Source: Cellvibrionaceae bacterium | Lineage (GTDB): Bacteria; Pseudomonadota; Gammaproteobacteria; Pseudomonadales; Cellvibrionaceae | Length of the DNA stretch: 64,000 nt | Direction: 5' to 3' | Assembly (NCBI GenBank): GCA_021151695.1 | Contig: JAGKWU010000002.1 | Location: 186,001-250,000 of the forward strand | Shown here: one piece after another, positions 36,875 through 44,098 of the stretch | How the letters are laid out: each line of letters begins with the position of its first letter | Position numbering within the stretch: position 1 is the first letter of the stretch | The notes under the pieces: generated by a model | Told to the model about the DNA's origin: nothing | Databases searched by the model: none | Seen by the model: the letters and a program-made list of their open reading frames with translations, nothing else | Position numbers and translations under genes: made by a program

Positions 36875-37372
36875 TTACAAACAGGTGTATTTCAAACGTG
36901 GATAAGAGTATTGATCCAGCGGGGTTACACTGTATTTGCATTGTGGTTGTGGGCCACAGAATGCTGGGTCAAAAGGAGTGTAAGTATTGGGGCTGGTTTG
37001 GATAATTTGCGATGAGCCTGTGTAGCATGGGTTAACTGGTTGGGTAGTGGTTGTAGTAGTCGTTGTAACAATGTTGGTGTTGCAGTTTTGTGGATAAGCA
37101 GTACCTTGGGCAGTGCCGGTGTTTTGGTAGCCAGCGGAAACGCTAACCGAACCACAGCTGTATGTGTACGAGACAAGGCTGTAAGTATCCGTACGTGATG
37201 CCGCTACAGTGCCGCTAGGCAGTTTGCAGTTCCAGGATATGTAGGAAACATTGCCAGCGGTATAGCCGTATACCGAGGCCCAGGTGCACACAGAGGATTG
37301 TGCACTGGCATTAATCGAGATACTGCCTAACAACAGAAAACAAAAGCTTGCGATCAATTTAGAAAGTTTCAT
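36875..37372 (-). CDS. Small secreted Thr-rich, Cys-containing protein
   Basis: Secreted protein of 165 residues with a clear signal peptide (about 1-24, ending NASA). I do not recognise it. The mature protein has an N-terminal Cys/aromatic-rich segment (SSVCTWASVYGYTAGNVSY, ISWNC), a run of eight consecutive Thr residues followed by Gln-Pro, and a C-terminal tail with paired Cys (NPCYTG, FCGPQPQCKYSV, YTCL). The Thr run resembles a linker between two small disulphide-bonded domains. It faces the CE1 esterase gene and may be a small exported binding or matrix protein; this is inference. Confidence 0.6.
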   Translation of the reverse strand: MKLSKLIASFCFLLLGSISINASAQSSVCTWASVYGYTAGNVSYISWNCKLPSGTVAASRTDTYSLVSYTYSCGSVSVSAGYQNTGTAQGTAYPQNCNTNIVTTTTTTTTQPVNPCYTGSSQIIQTSPNTYTPFDPAFCGPQPQCKYSVTPLDQYSYPRLKYTCL

Positions 37373-37515
37373 AAAAACTCCGGTTAATTTAACGTTATAG
37401 TTGATGTGAAGTCACCCACTCCTGCAAGTGTCCACGGCAATGGCTGCTTCATCGCCACTGCTGCACGCAGCAAGCAAAACTCCTGTTTTGCTATTTAAAG
37501 CCCATTAACCCTTGG

Positions 37516-38244
37516 TCAATGAAGCTCAAATCCTTTTTGGTTACTGATATAGAGTTTGCTAATCCCCTGTGTTGCGTCGGTAGCAACCAGAATCTCTGAG
37601 CCTTGCAGTTCGTTGCTGATGGTTTGCATCAGCTGAAAGGATTGTTCCGGGCTGGAAATGCTGAAGGTAACTTCGCATTGGGTGGTGCGGCATCGCGTGT
37701 CGCGTAACGCAAAGTTGCGCAACTTATCCTGTGAGCTAAACAGCTGGCGATATTGGTTTTCTTGTTTTTCTGCCCAAATCGGATCAATGCTTTCCTGCTC
37801 AAAGCGGCGGGATAATTCCTTGTTTACATCAAATTGTTTATCGGATTTTTGTTTATCCATTATCCAATTATTAACGTCATTGGCTTTGCGTTGTTGTTTT
37901 TCCGCTTCCAACGAGTCGATCTGGTCTTTCAGTTGCTTGATGCCTGCGTTAGCTGCCACTGGCTCAGGTTGCTGTGTAGTTTTTGTTAAAGGTTGATTCT
38001 GGAGCTGTAACAACAGGCGCTGGTTTTCGTTTTGCAGGAGTTCGATTCTCTGTTGCAATGTCACAATCAGCTTGTCCGCCTCTTTATTGTTTGCTGGAGG
38101 TGTTGAAGATTGTTGAGCCAAGTCAGGTTCTGAATGCTTGGAAAAGGAAGGCGCAAATTGAATACCCAACCACAGGCTTACCAGCGCAGTTATTAACAAT
38201 GCGGATATAAATAGGATTAAAGGAAATTTGGAAGTAGATGTCAT
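37516..38244 (-). CDS. Membrane-anchored coiled-coil protein
   Basis: Protein of 242 residues, function unknown. One N-terminal transmembrane helix (KFPLILFISALLITALVSLWLG) is followed by a long Gln/Glu/Lys coiled coil (about 50-130; LIVTLQQRIELLQNENQRLLLQLQ and DQIDSLEAEKQQRKA). A small globular C-terminal domain contains two Cys (TRCRTTQCEVTF) and ends with an alpha/beta part (SNELQGSEILVATD). The ATG at 38244 is chosen because the decayed copy at 32804-33001 starts at the aligned codon and AGGGAA lies upstream. A CRTTQC motif is common in periplasmic proteins. Its remnant lies 4.5 kb away beyond the CAZyme pair. Confidence 0.7.
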   Translation of the reverse strand: MTSTSKFPLILFISALLITALVSLWLGIQFAPSFSKHSEPDLAQQSSTPPANNKEADKLIVTLQQRIELLQNENQRLLLQLQNQPLTKTTQQPEPVAANAGIKQLKDQIDSLEAEKQQRKANDVNNWIMDKQKSDKQFDVNKELSRRFEQESIDPIWAEKQENQYRQLFSSQDKLRNFALRDTRCRTTQCEVTFSISSPEQSFQLMQTISNELQGSEILVATDATQGISKLYISNQKGFELH

Positions 38245-38656
38245 GACATTCATTTCCCTGGAATATGTGATTGGCGATGGCGTGCCAAGAGAAGCGCACC
38301 ATACACAAAGAAAAGGGCGGGGGTTATCCCACTTTTTCCATGCTCAAAAGCTGGGATGGAATAAGCAAAAATTTGTGGACTATTTATCGCTTTTAGGGGA
38401 TTTAGATAGTGACCGTCTCAGATTTTTTTTGGAAAAGTGAGACGCTTCCGGGAAGGAGCAATTGATCAGCTTGTCACTGAATCTGATCGGGTGTTGTTGT
38501 AATAAACTCGTAATATTGATTAGCAAATCTACTTAAATTTCTGCCCCGAAGAAATATTTTTGTAGTGATGTAGGTTAGGCTGTGCCGCGCAGGCAGTAAT
38601 GCCCAACGCTTTGTTGATCGTAACGCGAAGTGATGTGATAAATGTGCTGGGCCGGA

Positions 38657-38767
38657 GTAGGGCGTACCTAAAGCGCAGCGTGGTACGCCGCAGGTAATCG
38701 CACAGATTAAAGGCATCCCATGAAGCGAAAATACGGCGCACCACGCTGCGCTTTAGGTGCGCCCTAC
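38657..38767. repeat. BIME-like pair of inverted palindromic elements
   Basis: Two 34-base arms (38657-38690 and 38734-38767) are reverse complements with two differences, separated by 43 bases. Each arm is itself a hairpin with an 8-base stem: GGCGTACC/GGTACGCC in the left arm and GGCGCACC/GGTGCGCC in the right. The two differences lie in paired positions and keep the stem, as expected for a REP/BIME-type element. Confidence 0.8.
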
Positions 38768-38864
38768 GGTAAACTTGATGATCAAAATTAAACCAAAAAT
38801 TCCCGCGTTGACACTACCAACCCCATCCTCTAACCTGACGCCGCCTTGGTAAAACCCGAGGTCG

Positions 38865-39074
38865 GGATTACTACCCCCGGTTTTTCTTCAGACAGACACA
38901 GACATCTAATGTCTTCAGTGTCTTTAGCGCAGCTTTGCCTGTAGTTATGGCGGCTGGGCAGGGCCGCCTTCGGGCGGGCCGGTGTTTGTCTGAAGGCCGG
39001 TGGTAGTAACCCTGTTCAGTCCGCCCCCATGAATTACTACCTCATGGTGACGGCAACATAACTTCAGACAAAGG
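38865..39074 (+). promoter_or_regulatory. Structured leader with long inverted repeat and UUCG hairpin
   Basis: A 5' arm beginning GGATTACTACCCCCGG (38865) with CTTCAGACAGAC is nearly complementary to a 3' arm (38984-39012; GTTTGTCTGAAG...GGTAGTAACC). Between the arms lies a CCGCC-TTCG-GGCGG hairpin (38964-38977). The ATTACTACC...CTTCAGACA pair occurs a third time, directly repeated, at 39033-39070, just before the ATG of the small protein gene. It could be a structured 5' UTR or a mobile palindromic element. Confidence 0.5.
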
Positions 39075-39082
39075 ATTCGACT

Positions 39083-39388
39083 ATGGACAAGATCACCCCT
39101 CTGGTGCACGGCACCAAATCAATCTGTAACATCACCCTCGACGAATACCAACACGCTTTTTACCAACAAAGCAGCATCAACATCATCGCGCCCAGCGGCA
39201 ACCTGTTGCAGCACATAGGTTTCGAAGTAGAGAAAGATGCATCACATCAAATGCGCGACGAAGTACATCTGGTCAGCTGCCTGCTAAACAACATCCACCA
39301 CGATATAGATTTATCCCAACGGGCTTTGTATGGGCTCGCGGATTTGATGGTTCGGGTGCAGGAGTATTGTGATAAGTCACTGAGATAG
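39083..39388 (+). CDS. Small protein family, copy 1
   Basis: Cytosolic protein of 101 residues beginning MDKITPLVHGTKS. I do not recognise it with confidence; the KITP opening and the C-terminal helix (ALYGLADLMVRVQEYCDKS) faintly recall short Pseudomonas proteins of the DUF3077 type. It is helical, with a conserved core VEKDASHQMRDEVHLVSC. A second, highly similar copy lies at 41660-41965 and two broken copies lie at 41413 and 42111, each followed by a GC-rich hairpin. This copy has an unusual structured leader upstream. AAAGGA precedes the ATG. Confidence 0.75.
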   Translation: MDKITPLVHGTKSICNITLDEYQHAFYQQSSINIIAPSGNLLQHIGFEVEKDASHQMRDEVHLVSCLLNNIHHDIDLSQRALYGLADLMVRVQEYCDKSLR

Positions 39389-39393
39389 AGTGG

Positions 39394-39420
39394 GGCGGCC
39401 GCGAGGCCGCCTTGTTATTA
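39394..39420 (+). terminator. GC hairpin after small-ORF copy 1
   Basis: Stem GGCGGCC / GGCCGCC with a GCGA tetraloop and the T-rich tail TTGTTATT, directly behind the stop. The same hairpin type follows the other copies. Confidence 0.75.
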
Positions 39421-39467
39421 ATAGATCATGGTATTTACAGGCCGGCTTGCTCCCAATTGCTCCATCA

Positions 39468-40289
39468 TTAACTCGAGAAGATATTATTTATTTCCTTTCC
39501 GGAAATAGCTTCGCCAGCGTAGTCAAAGGTGCCTAAAGATTGAACTTCGTTGGCTGCACGAACCAGTGCACCATAGGCCGCTCTCGCAAGTGAACCACCT
39601 AAGCTGACACGAGCGACACCCAGTTCACGTAACTCGTCAAGCTTAAGCTGTACTCCTTGAAACCCCATAATCACATTTACTGGACGATCAACGGACTGAA
39701 CGATTGTACGAATATCTTCTTTTGTTTGAATGCCCGGCGCAAAGAGAACATCAGCACCGGCATCTTGATATGCCTGCAACCGGCGAATCGTATCTTTAAG
39801 GTCAGAGCGACCATACAAATAATTTTCAGCACGTGCCGTCAGCATAAATTTAAAATTCAGCGATTTGGCGACCTCCGTGGCACTGCGAATGCGCTCCACC
39901 GCCAGCCCAATATCATAAACGGGGTTTGTTGCATCGCCCGAGGCATCTTCAATTGAGCCGCCGACGATACCCGTCGCCGCAGCGGCAACAATAGTTTGTG
40001 CAACCTCATCTGGAGAATCACCAAAACCATTTTGCAAATCAGCACTAATTGGCAGATCGGTTGCTGCGGTCAACATTGCTAAATGCCCAAGCATATCGCG
40101 CGCATTGATACTCTGATCAGCTCTACCTTGGGAAAACGCAAAGCCCGCCCCGGTTGATGCCAATGCCTTAAATCCGAGGTGTTGCAGTAACCTTGCCGAA
40201 CCTATGTCCCACGGATTTGGTATAACAAAACAATCTCCACGTTGATGCAACGCGACAAAATCCCCGGATTTTTCAGCCTGATTTTTCAT
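39468..40289 (-). CDS. PEP mutase / isocitrate lyase family enzyme
   Basis: TIM-barrel enzyme of 273 residues in the phosphoenolpyruvate mutase/methylisocitrate lyase superfamily, whose members make or break C-C or P-C bonds next to a carboxylate. Visible landmarks are FVIPNPWDIGSARLLQHLGF, the metal-site strand PISADLQNGFGDSP, GGSIEDAS, MLTARAENYL and GADVLFAPGI. The usual catalytic Lys-x-Cys-Gly loop of methylisocitrate lyase is not seen, so it is probably the 'oxaloacetate decarboxylase-like' subgroup. The ATG at 40289 has AAGGA 6 bases upstream and is preferred to a start 24 bases earlier. It lies alone in the accessory region. Confidence 0.85.
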   Translation of the reverse strand: MKNQAEKSGDFVALHQRGDCFVIPNPWDIGSARLLQHLGFKALASTGAGFAFSQGRADQSINARDMLGHLAMLTAATDLPISADLQNGFGDSPDEVAQTIVAAAATGIVGGSIEDASGDATNPVYDIGLAVERIRSATEVAKSLNFKFMLTARAENYLYGRSDLKDTIRRLQAYQDAGADVLFAPGIQTKEDIRTIVQSVDRPVNVIMGFQGVQLKLDELRELGVARVSLGGSLARAAYGALVRAANEVQSLGTFDYAGEAISGKEINNIFSS

Positions 40290-40411
40290 GCTATTCCTTA
40301 TAAGGTTTACCAATTAGCTCATAATGAGCAAGAGAACGGGGAAGTTATCGGATATCCGACCAAGCGGATAGTGAGAGTAGTCATCAATACAAATATACGA
40401 TGAGTGAATGC

Positions 40412-40450
40412 CTCGCACAGCTTTGCCTGTTGGTTGGAGCGAGGCCGCCT
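40412..40450. repeat. Short copy of the leader repeat
   Basis: Contains GCACAGCTTTGCCTGT followed by GAGGCCGCC, matching GCGCAGCTTTGCCTGT and GGGCCGCC within the structured leader upstream of small-ORF copy 1. It indicates that pieces of that leader are dispersed in the region. Confidence 0.5.
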
Positions 40451-40516
40451 TTGATTAATCAACCAAACTATATCCTGCGTTTGCCCAGGCGGACGAACCG
40501 GGAAAAATTAGACAAG

Positions 40517-41269
40517 TTAACCTGCATGGCTTAAGAAAAATGCGGTTAAGAATCCCATCACTGTAATGATGCCGCTGAAGTTATGGGCTGTTTCATAAGC
40601 TTCGGGAAGCATGGTGTCTACAATCATCGACAGAATAGCGCCCGCCGCTATGGCTGTAGTTGCTGCAATCACTTCATCCGAAAAATGTCGGAAACTGGTA
40701 AATCCAATAAGTGACGCGAACCCGCAAATAATCGCTATTGAAATCCAGATGCCAAATACATACGCCATTGAACGCCCGGCCTTTTTCATCCCGCTCGCAC
40801 TGGACAATCCCTCGGGGACATTCGATAAAAATACGGCGCACACGGCAACAACGCTGACTTTTCCTCCGGTAATCAAGCTTAAGCCGATAACAATTGACTC
40901 TGGCACTCCATCAAGCAATGAGCCTAAAGCAATGGCCATCCCGCTGCCGCTTTTTTCACTTTCCGAAGGTTGCTGGCCTGAGCCACGCTTTCGGTGTTTG
41001 GCTCCTTTGTGTGAGAGCATCCAATTGGCTGCAGTATAAATAATTGCACCGGCCAGGAAGCCAAAGGCCGTCGAATCAAATCCGCCGCGTTTGTAAGCAT
41101 CTTCCATTAACTCCAACGACAGAGCTGAAATCAGAACACCACTGCCAAAGGCCATAATCCCCGCGACAGCTCGTTGAGGAATCGTTAAAAAATATCCCAG
41201 CGCAGCGCCAAGCACCAATGCAGACCCTGCAACAAATCCCCAAAACGCAGCTTGTAACCACAATGGCAT
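40517..41269 (-). CDS. ZIP-family divalent metal transporter
   Basis: Inner-membrane transporter of 250 residues with about eight hydrophobic segments, likely importing zinc or related divalent cations. The ZIP metal-site helices are recognisable: GSLLDGVPESIVIGLSL in TM4 (Asp, Glu in place of the more common His-Asn) and VFLSNVPEGLSSASG in TM5. A His/Lys/Arg-rich cytoplasmic loop (SHKGAKHRKRGSG) sits between TM3 and TM4, where ZIP proteins usually have a metal-binding loop. The ATG at 41269 has GAGGA upstream. No Zur-type regulator or metal operon is adjacent. Confidence 0.85.
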   Translation of the reverse strand: MPLWLQAAFWGFVAGSALVLGAALGYFLTIPQRAVAGIMAFGSGVLISALSLELMEDAYKRGGFDSTAFGFLAGAIIYTAANWMLSHKGAKHRKRGSGQQPSESEKSGSGMAIALGSLLDGVPESIVIGLSLITGGKVSVVAVCAVFLSNVPEGLSSASGMKKAGRSMAYVFGIWISIAIICGFASLIGFTSFRHFSDEVIAATTAIAAGAILSMIVDTMLPEAYETAHNFSGIITVMGFLTAFFLSHAG

Positions 41270-41659
41270 TGTTGTCCTCCTCGATGAAGTTGTTGTTTAG
41301 CAAAAGTATTCTCATAGTCTAAAGCATTCTAAAAATGTTGTTGTCTTCAGTAAGGCTGCTTTTTTATTTGTCTGCGCCATTAACCCCCGGGCTGTATATG
41401 GGGCGCGGCTTTTGATGTGTCGGGTACAGGAGTATTGTGATAAGTCGGTGAGATAGAGTAGGACGGCCGCTTTGCGTATCTGATTGCGGCTGACCAGAAT
41501 GTAGGTTGGTGCGGGCCGCGCGGGCTAAAGCTTGCGTAAGCAAGCTGCACCCCAACGTGACTATATTTCCGACAAAGTTCATACGAATTTAATAAAATTA
41601 TTTTGTTGTGCTGAGTCAGATTTGTTGGAGTGCGCTTTGCTTACTCCAATCTACGGGCT
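41270..41659. other. Intergenic region with a small-ORF remnant
   Basis: The 390-base gap holds a 3' fragment of the small-ORF family at 41413-41460. Otherwise no credible gene is seen; the stretch from 41500 to 41640 leads into copy 2 but does not share the structured leader of copy 1. Confidence 0.5.
41413..41460 (+). pseudogene. 3' remnant of the small-ORF family
   Basis: The DNA GTACAGGAGTATTGTGATAA plus the following GTCGGTGAGATAGAG matches the last codons and 3' flank of copies 1 and 2, with a few substitutions. The rest of the gene is missing. A GGACGGCCGC start of the usual downstream hairpin follows. Confidence 0.7.
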
Positions 41660-41965
41660 ATGGACAAGATCACCCCTCTGGTGCGCGGCACCAAATCAAC
41701 CTGCAACATCACCCTCGACGAATACCGACACGCTTTTTACCAACAAAGCAACGTCAACATCATTGTTCCCAACGGAAACCTGTTACAGCACATAGGTTTC
41801 GAAGTGGAGAAAGATGCATCACATCAAATGCGCGACGAAGTACATCTGGTCAGCTGCCTGCTAAACAACATCCACCACGATATGGATTTATCCCAACGGG
41901 CTTTATATGGACTCGCGGATTTGATGGTTCGGGTGCAGGAGTATTGTGATAAGTCACTGAGATAG
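41660..41965 (+). CDS. Small protein family, copy 2
   Basis: Protein of 101 residues, about 93% identical by eye to copy 1 at 39083-39388; differences are concentrated in the first half (for example HGTKSICN to RGTKSTCN and IAPSGN to IVPNGN), while the C-terminal half is nearly invariant. Start at the ATG of 41660 aligns with copy 1; a frame 30 bases longer has no counterpart there. Unlike copy 1, no structured leader precedes it and there is no strong Shine-Dalgarno. It is followed by the same GC hairpin type. The many silent differences suggest the protein sequence is under selection. Confidence 0.75.
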   Translation: MDKITPLVRGTKSTCNITLDEYRHAFYQQSNVNIIVPNGNLLQHIGFEVEKDASHQMRDEVHLVSCLLNNIHHDMDLSQRALYGLADLMVRVQEYCDKSLR

Positions 41966-41971
41966 AGTGGG

Positions 41972-41992
41972 GCGGCCGTGAGGCCGCTATTT
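41972..41992 (+). terminator. GC hairpin after small-ORF copy 2
   Basis: Stem GCGGCC / GGCCGC with a GTGA tetraloop followed by TATTTTA. Homologous to the hairpin after copy 1 and different only in the loop and flanks. Confidence 0.7.
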
Positions 41993-42110
41993 TAGCGGCA
42001 CTGTTTTTAACCCATTACAGTCTGGCACATTGATGCCGTTTAAGAGGGAGGAGTCCATGCCATTAACCTACGGACTTCTTTATTTTTCCATGCCATTAGC
42101 TTGCCGATAA

Positions 42111-42197
42111 GCAACATCCGCCACGATATAGATTTATCCCAATGGGTTTTAAATGGGCTCGCGGATTTGATGGTTCGGGTGCAGGAGTATTGTGATA
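42111..42197 (+). pseudogene. 3' remnant of the small-ORF family (second)
   Basis: Eighty-odd bases match the 3' half of copies 1 and 2, including CGCGGATTTGATGGTTCGGG and GTGCAGGAGTATTGTGAT, but the 5' half is absent. A GC hairpin follows 19 bases later. Confidence 0.8.
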
Positions 42198-42215
42198 GGA
42201 GTGTTGGGTAGGGTG

Positions 42216-42237
42216 TAAGCGGCCGAAAGGCCGCTTA
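42216..42237 (+). terminator. GC hairpin with GAAA tetraloop after the remnant
   Basis: Perfect 9-base stem TAAGCGGCC / GGCCGCTTA closed by a GAAA tetraloop. It also lies just past the stop of the PIN-domain gene (42276) on the other strand and may terminate that operon. Confidence 0.7.
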
Positions 42238-42275
42238 GCTGGCGTTACCAGTAAATACGTATTAGTTAATCGGAT

Positions 42276-42800
42276 TTATTTGCCGGTCTGAATGGTCAAG
42301 TTCGATATTGCTTTCTTGCTAAGCTTTTTACATGGGCAGCATACTTCAGCTATGTTTTCATCCGCTAAAAGGGCAGCGTTTCTTTTCGATTGATAAATCT
42401 TAGGCCGTTTTACGATGCCTTGGTAAAGGGCTGCTTTTTTGAGATAAGGCAATGCTCTTTTGTCGTTGGTGCACACGATCTTACATCCTGATGAGACCAC
42501 AATAGCAATAAGGTGTGGATCATCGAAATCTGAGTCTTTTTCTAATCCAGTAATTTTTGCTTCGTGGGTATCGACGCTTTTGTCACAAATGGAAACAATT
42601 TTTCCAGCACGTTGTAAGTTAGCGAAAAGTTTTAAGTATTTTCCTGCCGCCCTCATCTCTGATTTATATTTTGTTCCGCCATATACAAGTCGGCCTTTTC
42701 CATAAACAACCCACTCCAGTGCAGGTTTTAAATCATCGTGAGCAGCATTCGTTGGGTCAAAAAAAGCACCGAATACGTTAGCATCTAATACAAGGCACAT
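42276..42800 (-). CDS. PIN-domain-like nuclease, partner of the upstream ATPase
   Basis: Protein of 174 residues with a PIN-like fold. Acidic residues sit where PIN nucleases bind metal: Asp6 in MCLVLDANVFGAFF, Asp93/Asp94 in DSDFDDPHLIAIVVSSG, and Asp113 in KIVCTNDKRALPYLKKA. The C-terminus carries a Cys cluster (EVCCPCKKLS) and basic residues. The start lies 2 bases beyond the stop of the ATPase gene with GGGG 9 bases upstream, so the pair is a tight operon and probably translationally coupled. PIN domains commonly cleave RNA in toxin-antitoxin or antiviral systems; that role here is inferred from the pairing. No antitoxin is adjacent. Confidence 0.78.
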   Translation of the reverse strand: MCLVLDANVFGAFFDPTNAAHDDLKPALEWVVYGKGRLVYGGTKYKSEMRAAGKYLKLFANLQRAGKIVSICDKSVDTHEAKITGLEKDSDFDDPHLIAIVVSSGCKIVCTNDKRALPYLKKAALYQGIVKRPKIYQSKRNAALLADENIAEVCCPCKKLSKKAISNLTIQTGK

Positions 42801-42802
42801 AT

Positions 42803-44098
42803 TTATAGCCCCAATAAGGTCATTTCTTCTTTTAGAAAAAAATCGCGGTACGATTTCGGTTGATCAATATCCAGGTCTCCGTTGTGATCAATTTCAATTG
42901 GGGTCAGCTTATTTCCATTGTCGGTTTTTTCGAAAAATAAAATTTGTGACTTTATCTTTTTCTTTGAATTTTTAAGTGAAATTCTAAATCTATCAATTGT
43001 ATAGTCACTGTGCGTTTCTACTACAAATTTTTTTCCTTCTAGCGCAGACATATTAAAAAAAACCTCACCCAATGTTGCTTGAGCTCTAGGGTGTAGGTGA
43101 ACTTCTGGTTGCTGAATGGCAAGCCAAGAGTTCTCTGGGCGAGAAAAGATTTCTACGATTACAGGAAGAGACTGTGATACGCCATAACCTACACTGCTAA
43201 CACTTAATCTGTGTTTTCCTAAAACTATATCCAACTCAAACGGTGCAGCAGTACCTCGGCCATAATTTTTAATTTCAATAGATTTAAAAAGCCCGCTATC
43301 CTTTCCTACAGCGTTGAGAAATTTCCGAAACTTGGATGCGTCCTGTTTGCTGTCTAATTTTTTCTTTATAAGGTATGGGGTGTGATTTCCCTCTGGCGAA
43401 TATTCCAAGCTAAATTCGTCATAGGTTTTTCGTGGTTTTGATCTAATGGGGGCAAGCCATGTTATCTCGCCAAGAAATGATGATATTCCGAATTGATTTC
43501 GCTTTTCTGTTTTTTTGTCCGAAAAAATGAGGGCTTCAATTTGTGATAGCACCACAATAGGTGGGGCCGAGCTAAAAAAGAAGTTGTCTTCTTTTAGAAT
43601 GGTGAAGCCATTGTTGTCATTTTTTTGGCTTTCTACCAAATTGTTAAATTCAATACTGGCGAATTCTTTAGCGGATTCAATTTCTTCGATCTTTCGATAT
43701 TTATATTTGATTGTTTTTCCTACGTATTTGATTTTTACCTCAAATCCATTTCGATAGCTAGTCAGGGAAGAAAGCTTTGGCATTCCTTCGTGCTCGCTAA
43801 ATGTCATAAAAACCGCTTCAAATTTTGAATTTGCATCTGGTTTGTCAAAAGCTAAGCCAACAGAGAAGTGGGTTTTATTTTTCGAGTCTATACTAACTAC
43901 ATCTTTAAAGGTTCCGAACCCAACCTTTCGGAAGTCGAGTTCGTTTGCGATCCAAATGTCAGTAGGTGCTAGTAATTTTATGAGGCCGAGAATGGATGTT
44001 TTCCCCGTGCTATTCTCGCCGACTAAAAAATTTACGCTGTTAATTGGTATTAACGTTTTTGAAAAGCCTCGGTAGTTATCTACGTAAATGTAATTCAT
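42803..44098 (-). CDS. AAA/ABC-type ATPase (SMC/RecF-like, defence-type)
   Basis: ATPase of 431 residues of the RecF/OLD-like ABC superfamily used in many conflict systems. Walker A is GENSTGKT (residues 27-34). The C-terminal lobe holds a degenerate signature (RLSVSSVGYGVSQSLPVIV, about 297-315), Walker B with the catalytic Glu332 in WLAIQQPEVHLHP, and the switch His363 in VVETHSDYTIDRF. The middle region (about 50-250) is a helical/strand insert without coiled coils or a TOPRIM nuclease, so nuclease activity must come from the PIN protein encoded next. AGGA precedes the ATG by 8 bases. The gene is visibly AT-richer (many AAA/TTT codons) than its neighbours, a sign of transfer. Confidence 0.88.
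   Translation of the reverse strand: MNYIYVDNYRGFSKTLIPINSVNFLVGENSTGKTSILGLIKLLAPTDIWIANELDFRKVGFGTFKDVVSIDSKNKTHFSVGLAFDKPDANSKFEAVFMTFSEHEGMPKLSSLTSYRNGFEVKIKYVGKTIKYKYRKIEEIESAKEFASIEFNNLVESQKNDNNGFTILKEDNFFFSSAPPIVVLSQIEALIFSDKKTEKRNQFGISSFLGEITWLAPIRSKPRKTYDEFSLEYSPEGNHTPYLIKKKLDSKQDASKFRKFLNAVGKDSGLFKSIEIKNYGRGTAAPFELDIVLGKHRLSVSSVGYGVSQSLPVIVEIFSRPENSWLAIQQPEVHLHPRAQATLGEVFFNMSALEGKKFVVETHSDYTIDRFRISLKNSKKKIKSQILFFEKTDNGNKLTPIEIDHNGDLDIDQPKSYRDFFLKEEMTLLGL

Larger units (their letters stand above)
38245..39082. other. Intergenic region with palindromic repeats and structured leader
   Basis: This 838-base stretch has no credible protein gene. It holds a BIME-like inverted repeat pair (38657-38767) and a structured leader with a long imperfect inverted repeat (38865-39074) immediately upstream of the first small-ORF copy. 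Small frames in between are generated by the repeats. Confidence 0.7.
41966..42275. other. Intergenic region with hairpins and a small-ORF remnant
   Basis: The 310-base gap contains the hairpin following copy 2 (41972-41992), a 3' remnant of the family (42111-42197) and a second hairpin (42216-42237). No intact gene. Confidence 0.6.

Noticed and set aside
33001..37515. Composite transposon around the GH43-CE1 block
   Set aside because: The flanking copies are parts of an ordinary gene, with no transposase or terminal inverted repeats; duplication is a better explanation.
38474..38744. Two small minus-strand frames over the inverted repeat
   Set aside because: Their open length comes from the palindromic elements; no start signals or coding features.
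39083..42237. Integron-like gene cassettes, because ORFs are followed by GC hairpins
   Set aside because: No attC core sites (GTTRRRY type) or integrase are visible, the hairpins are short tetraloop stems, and intervening genes are on the other strand.
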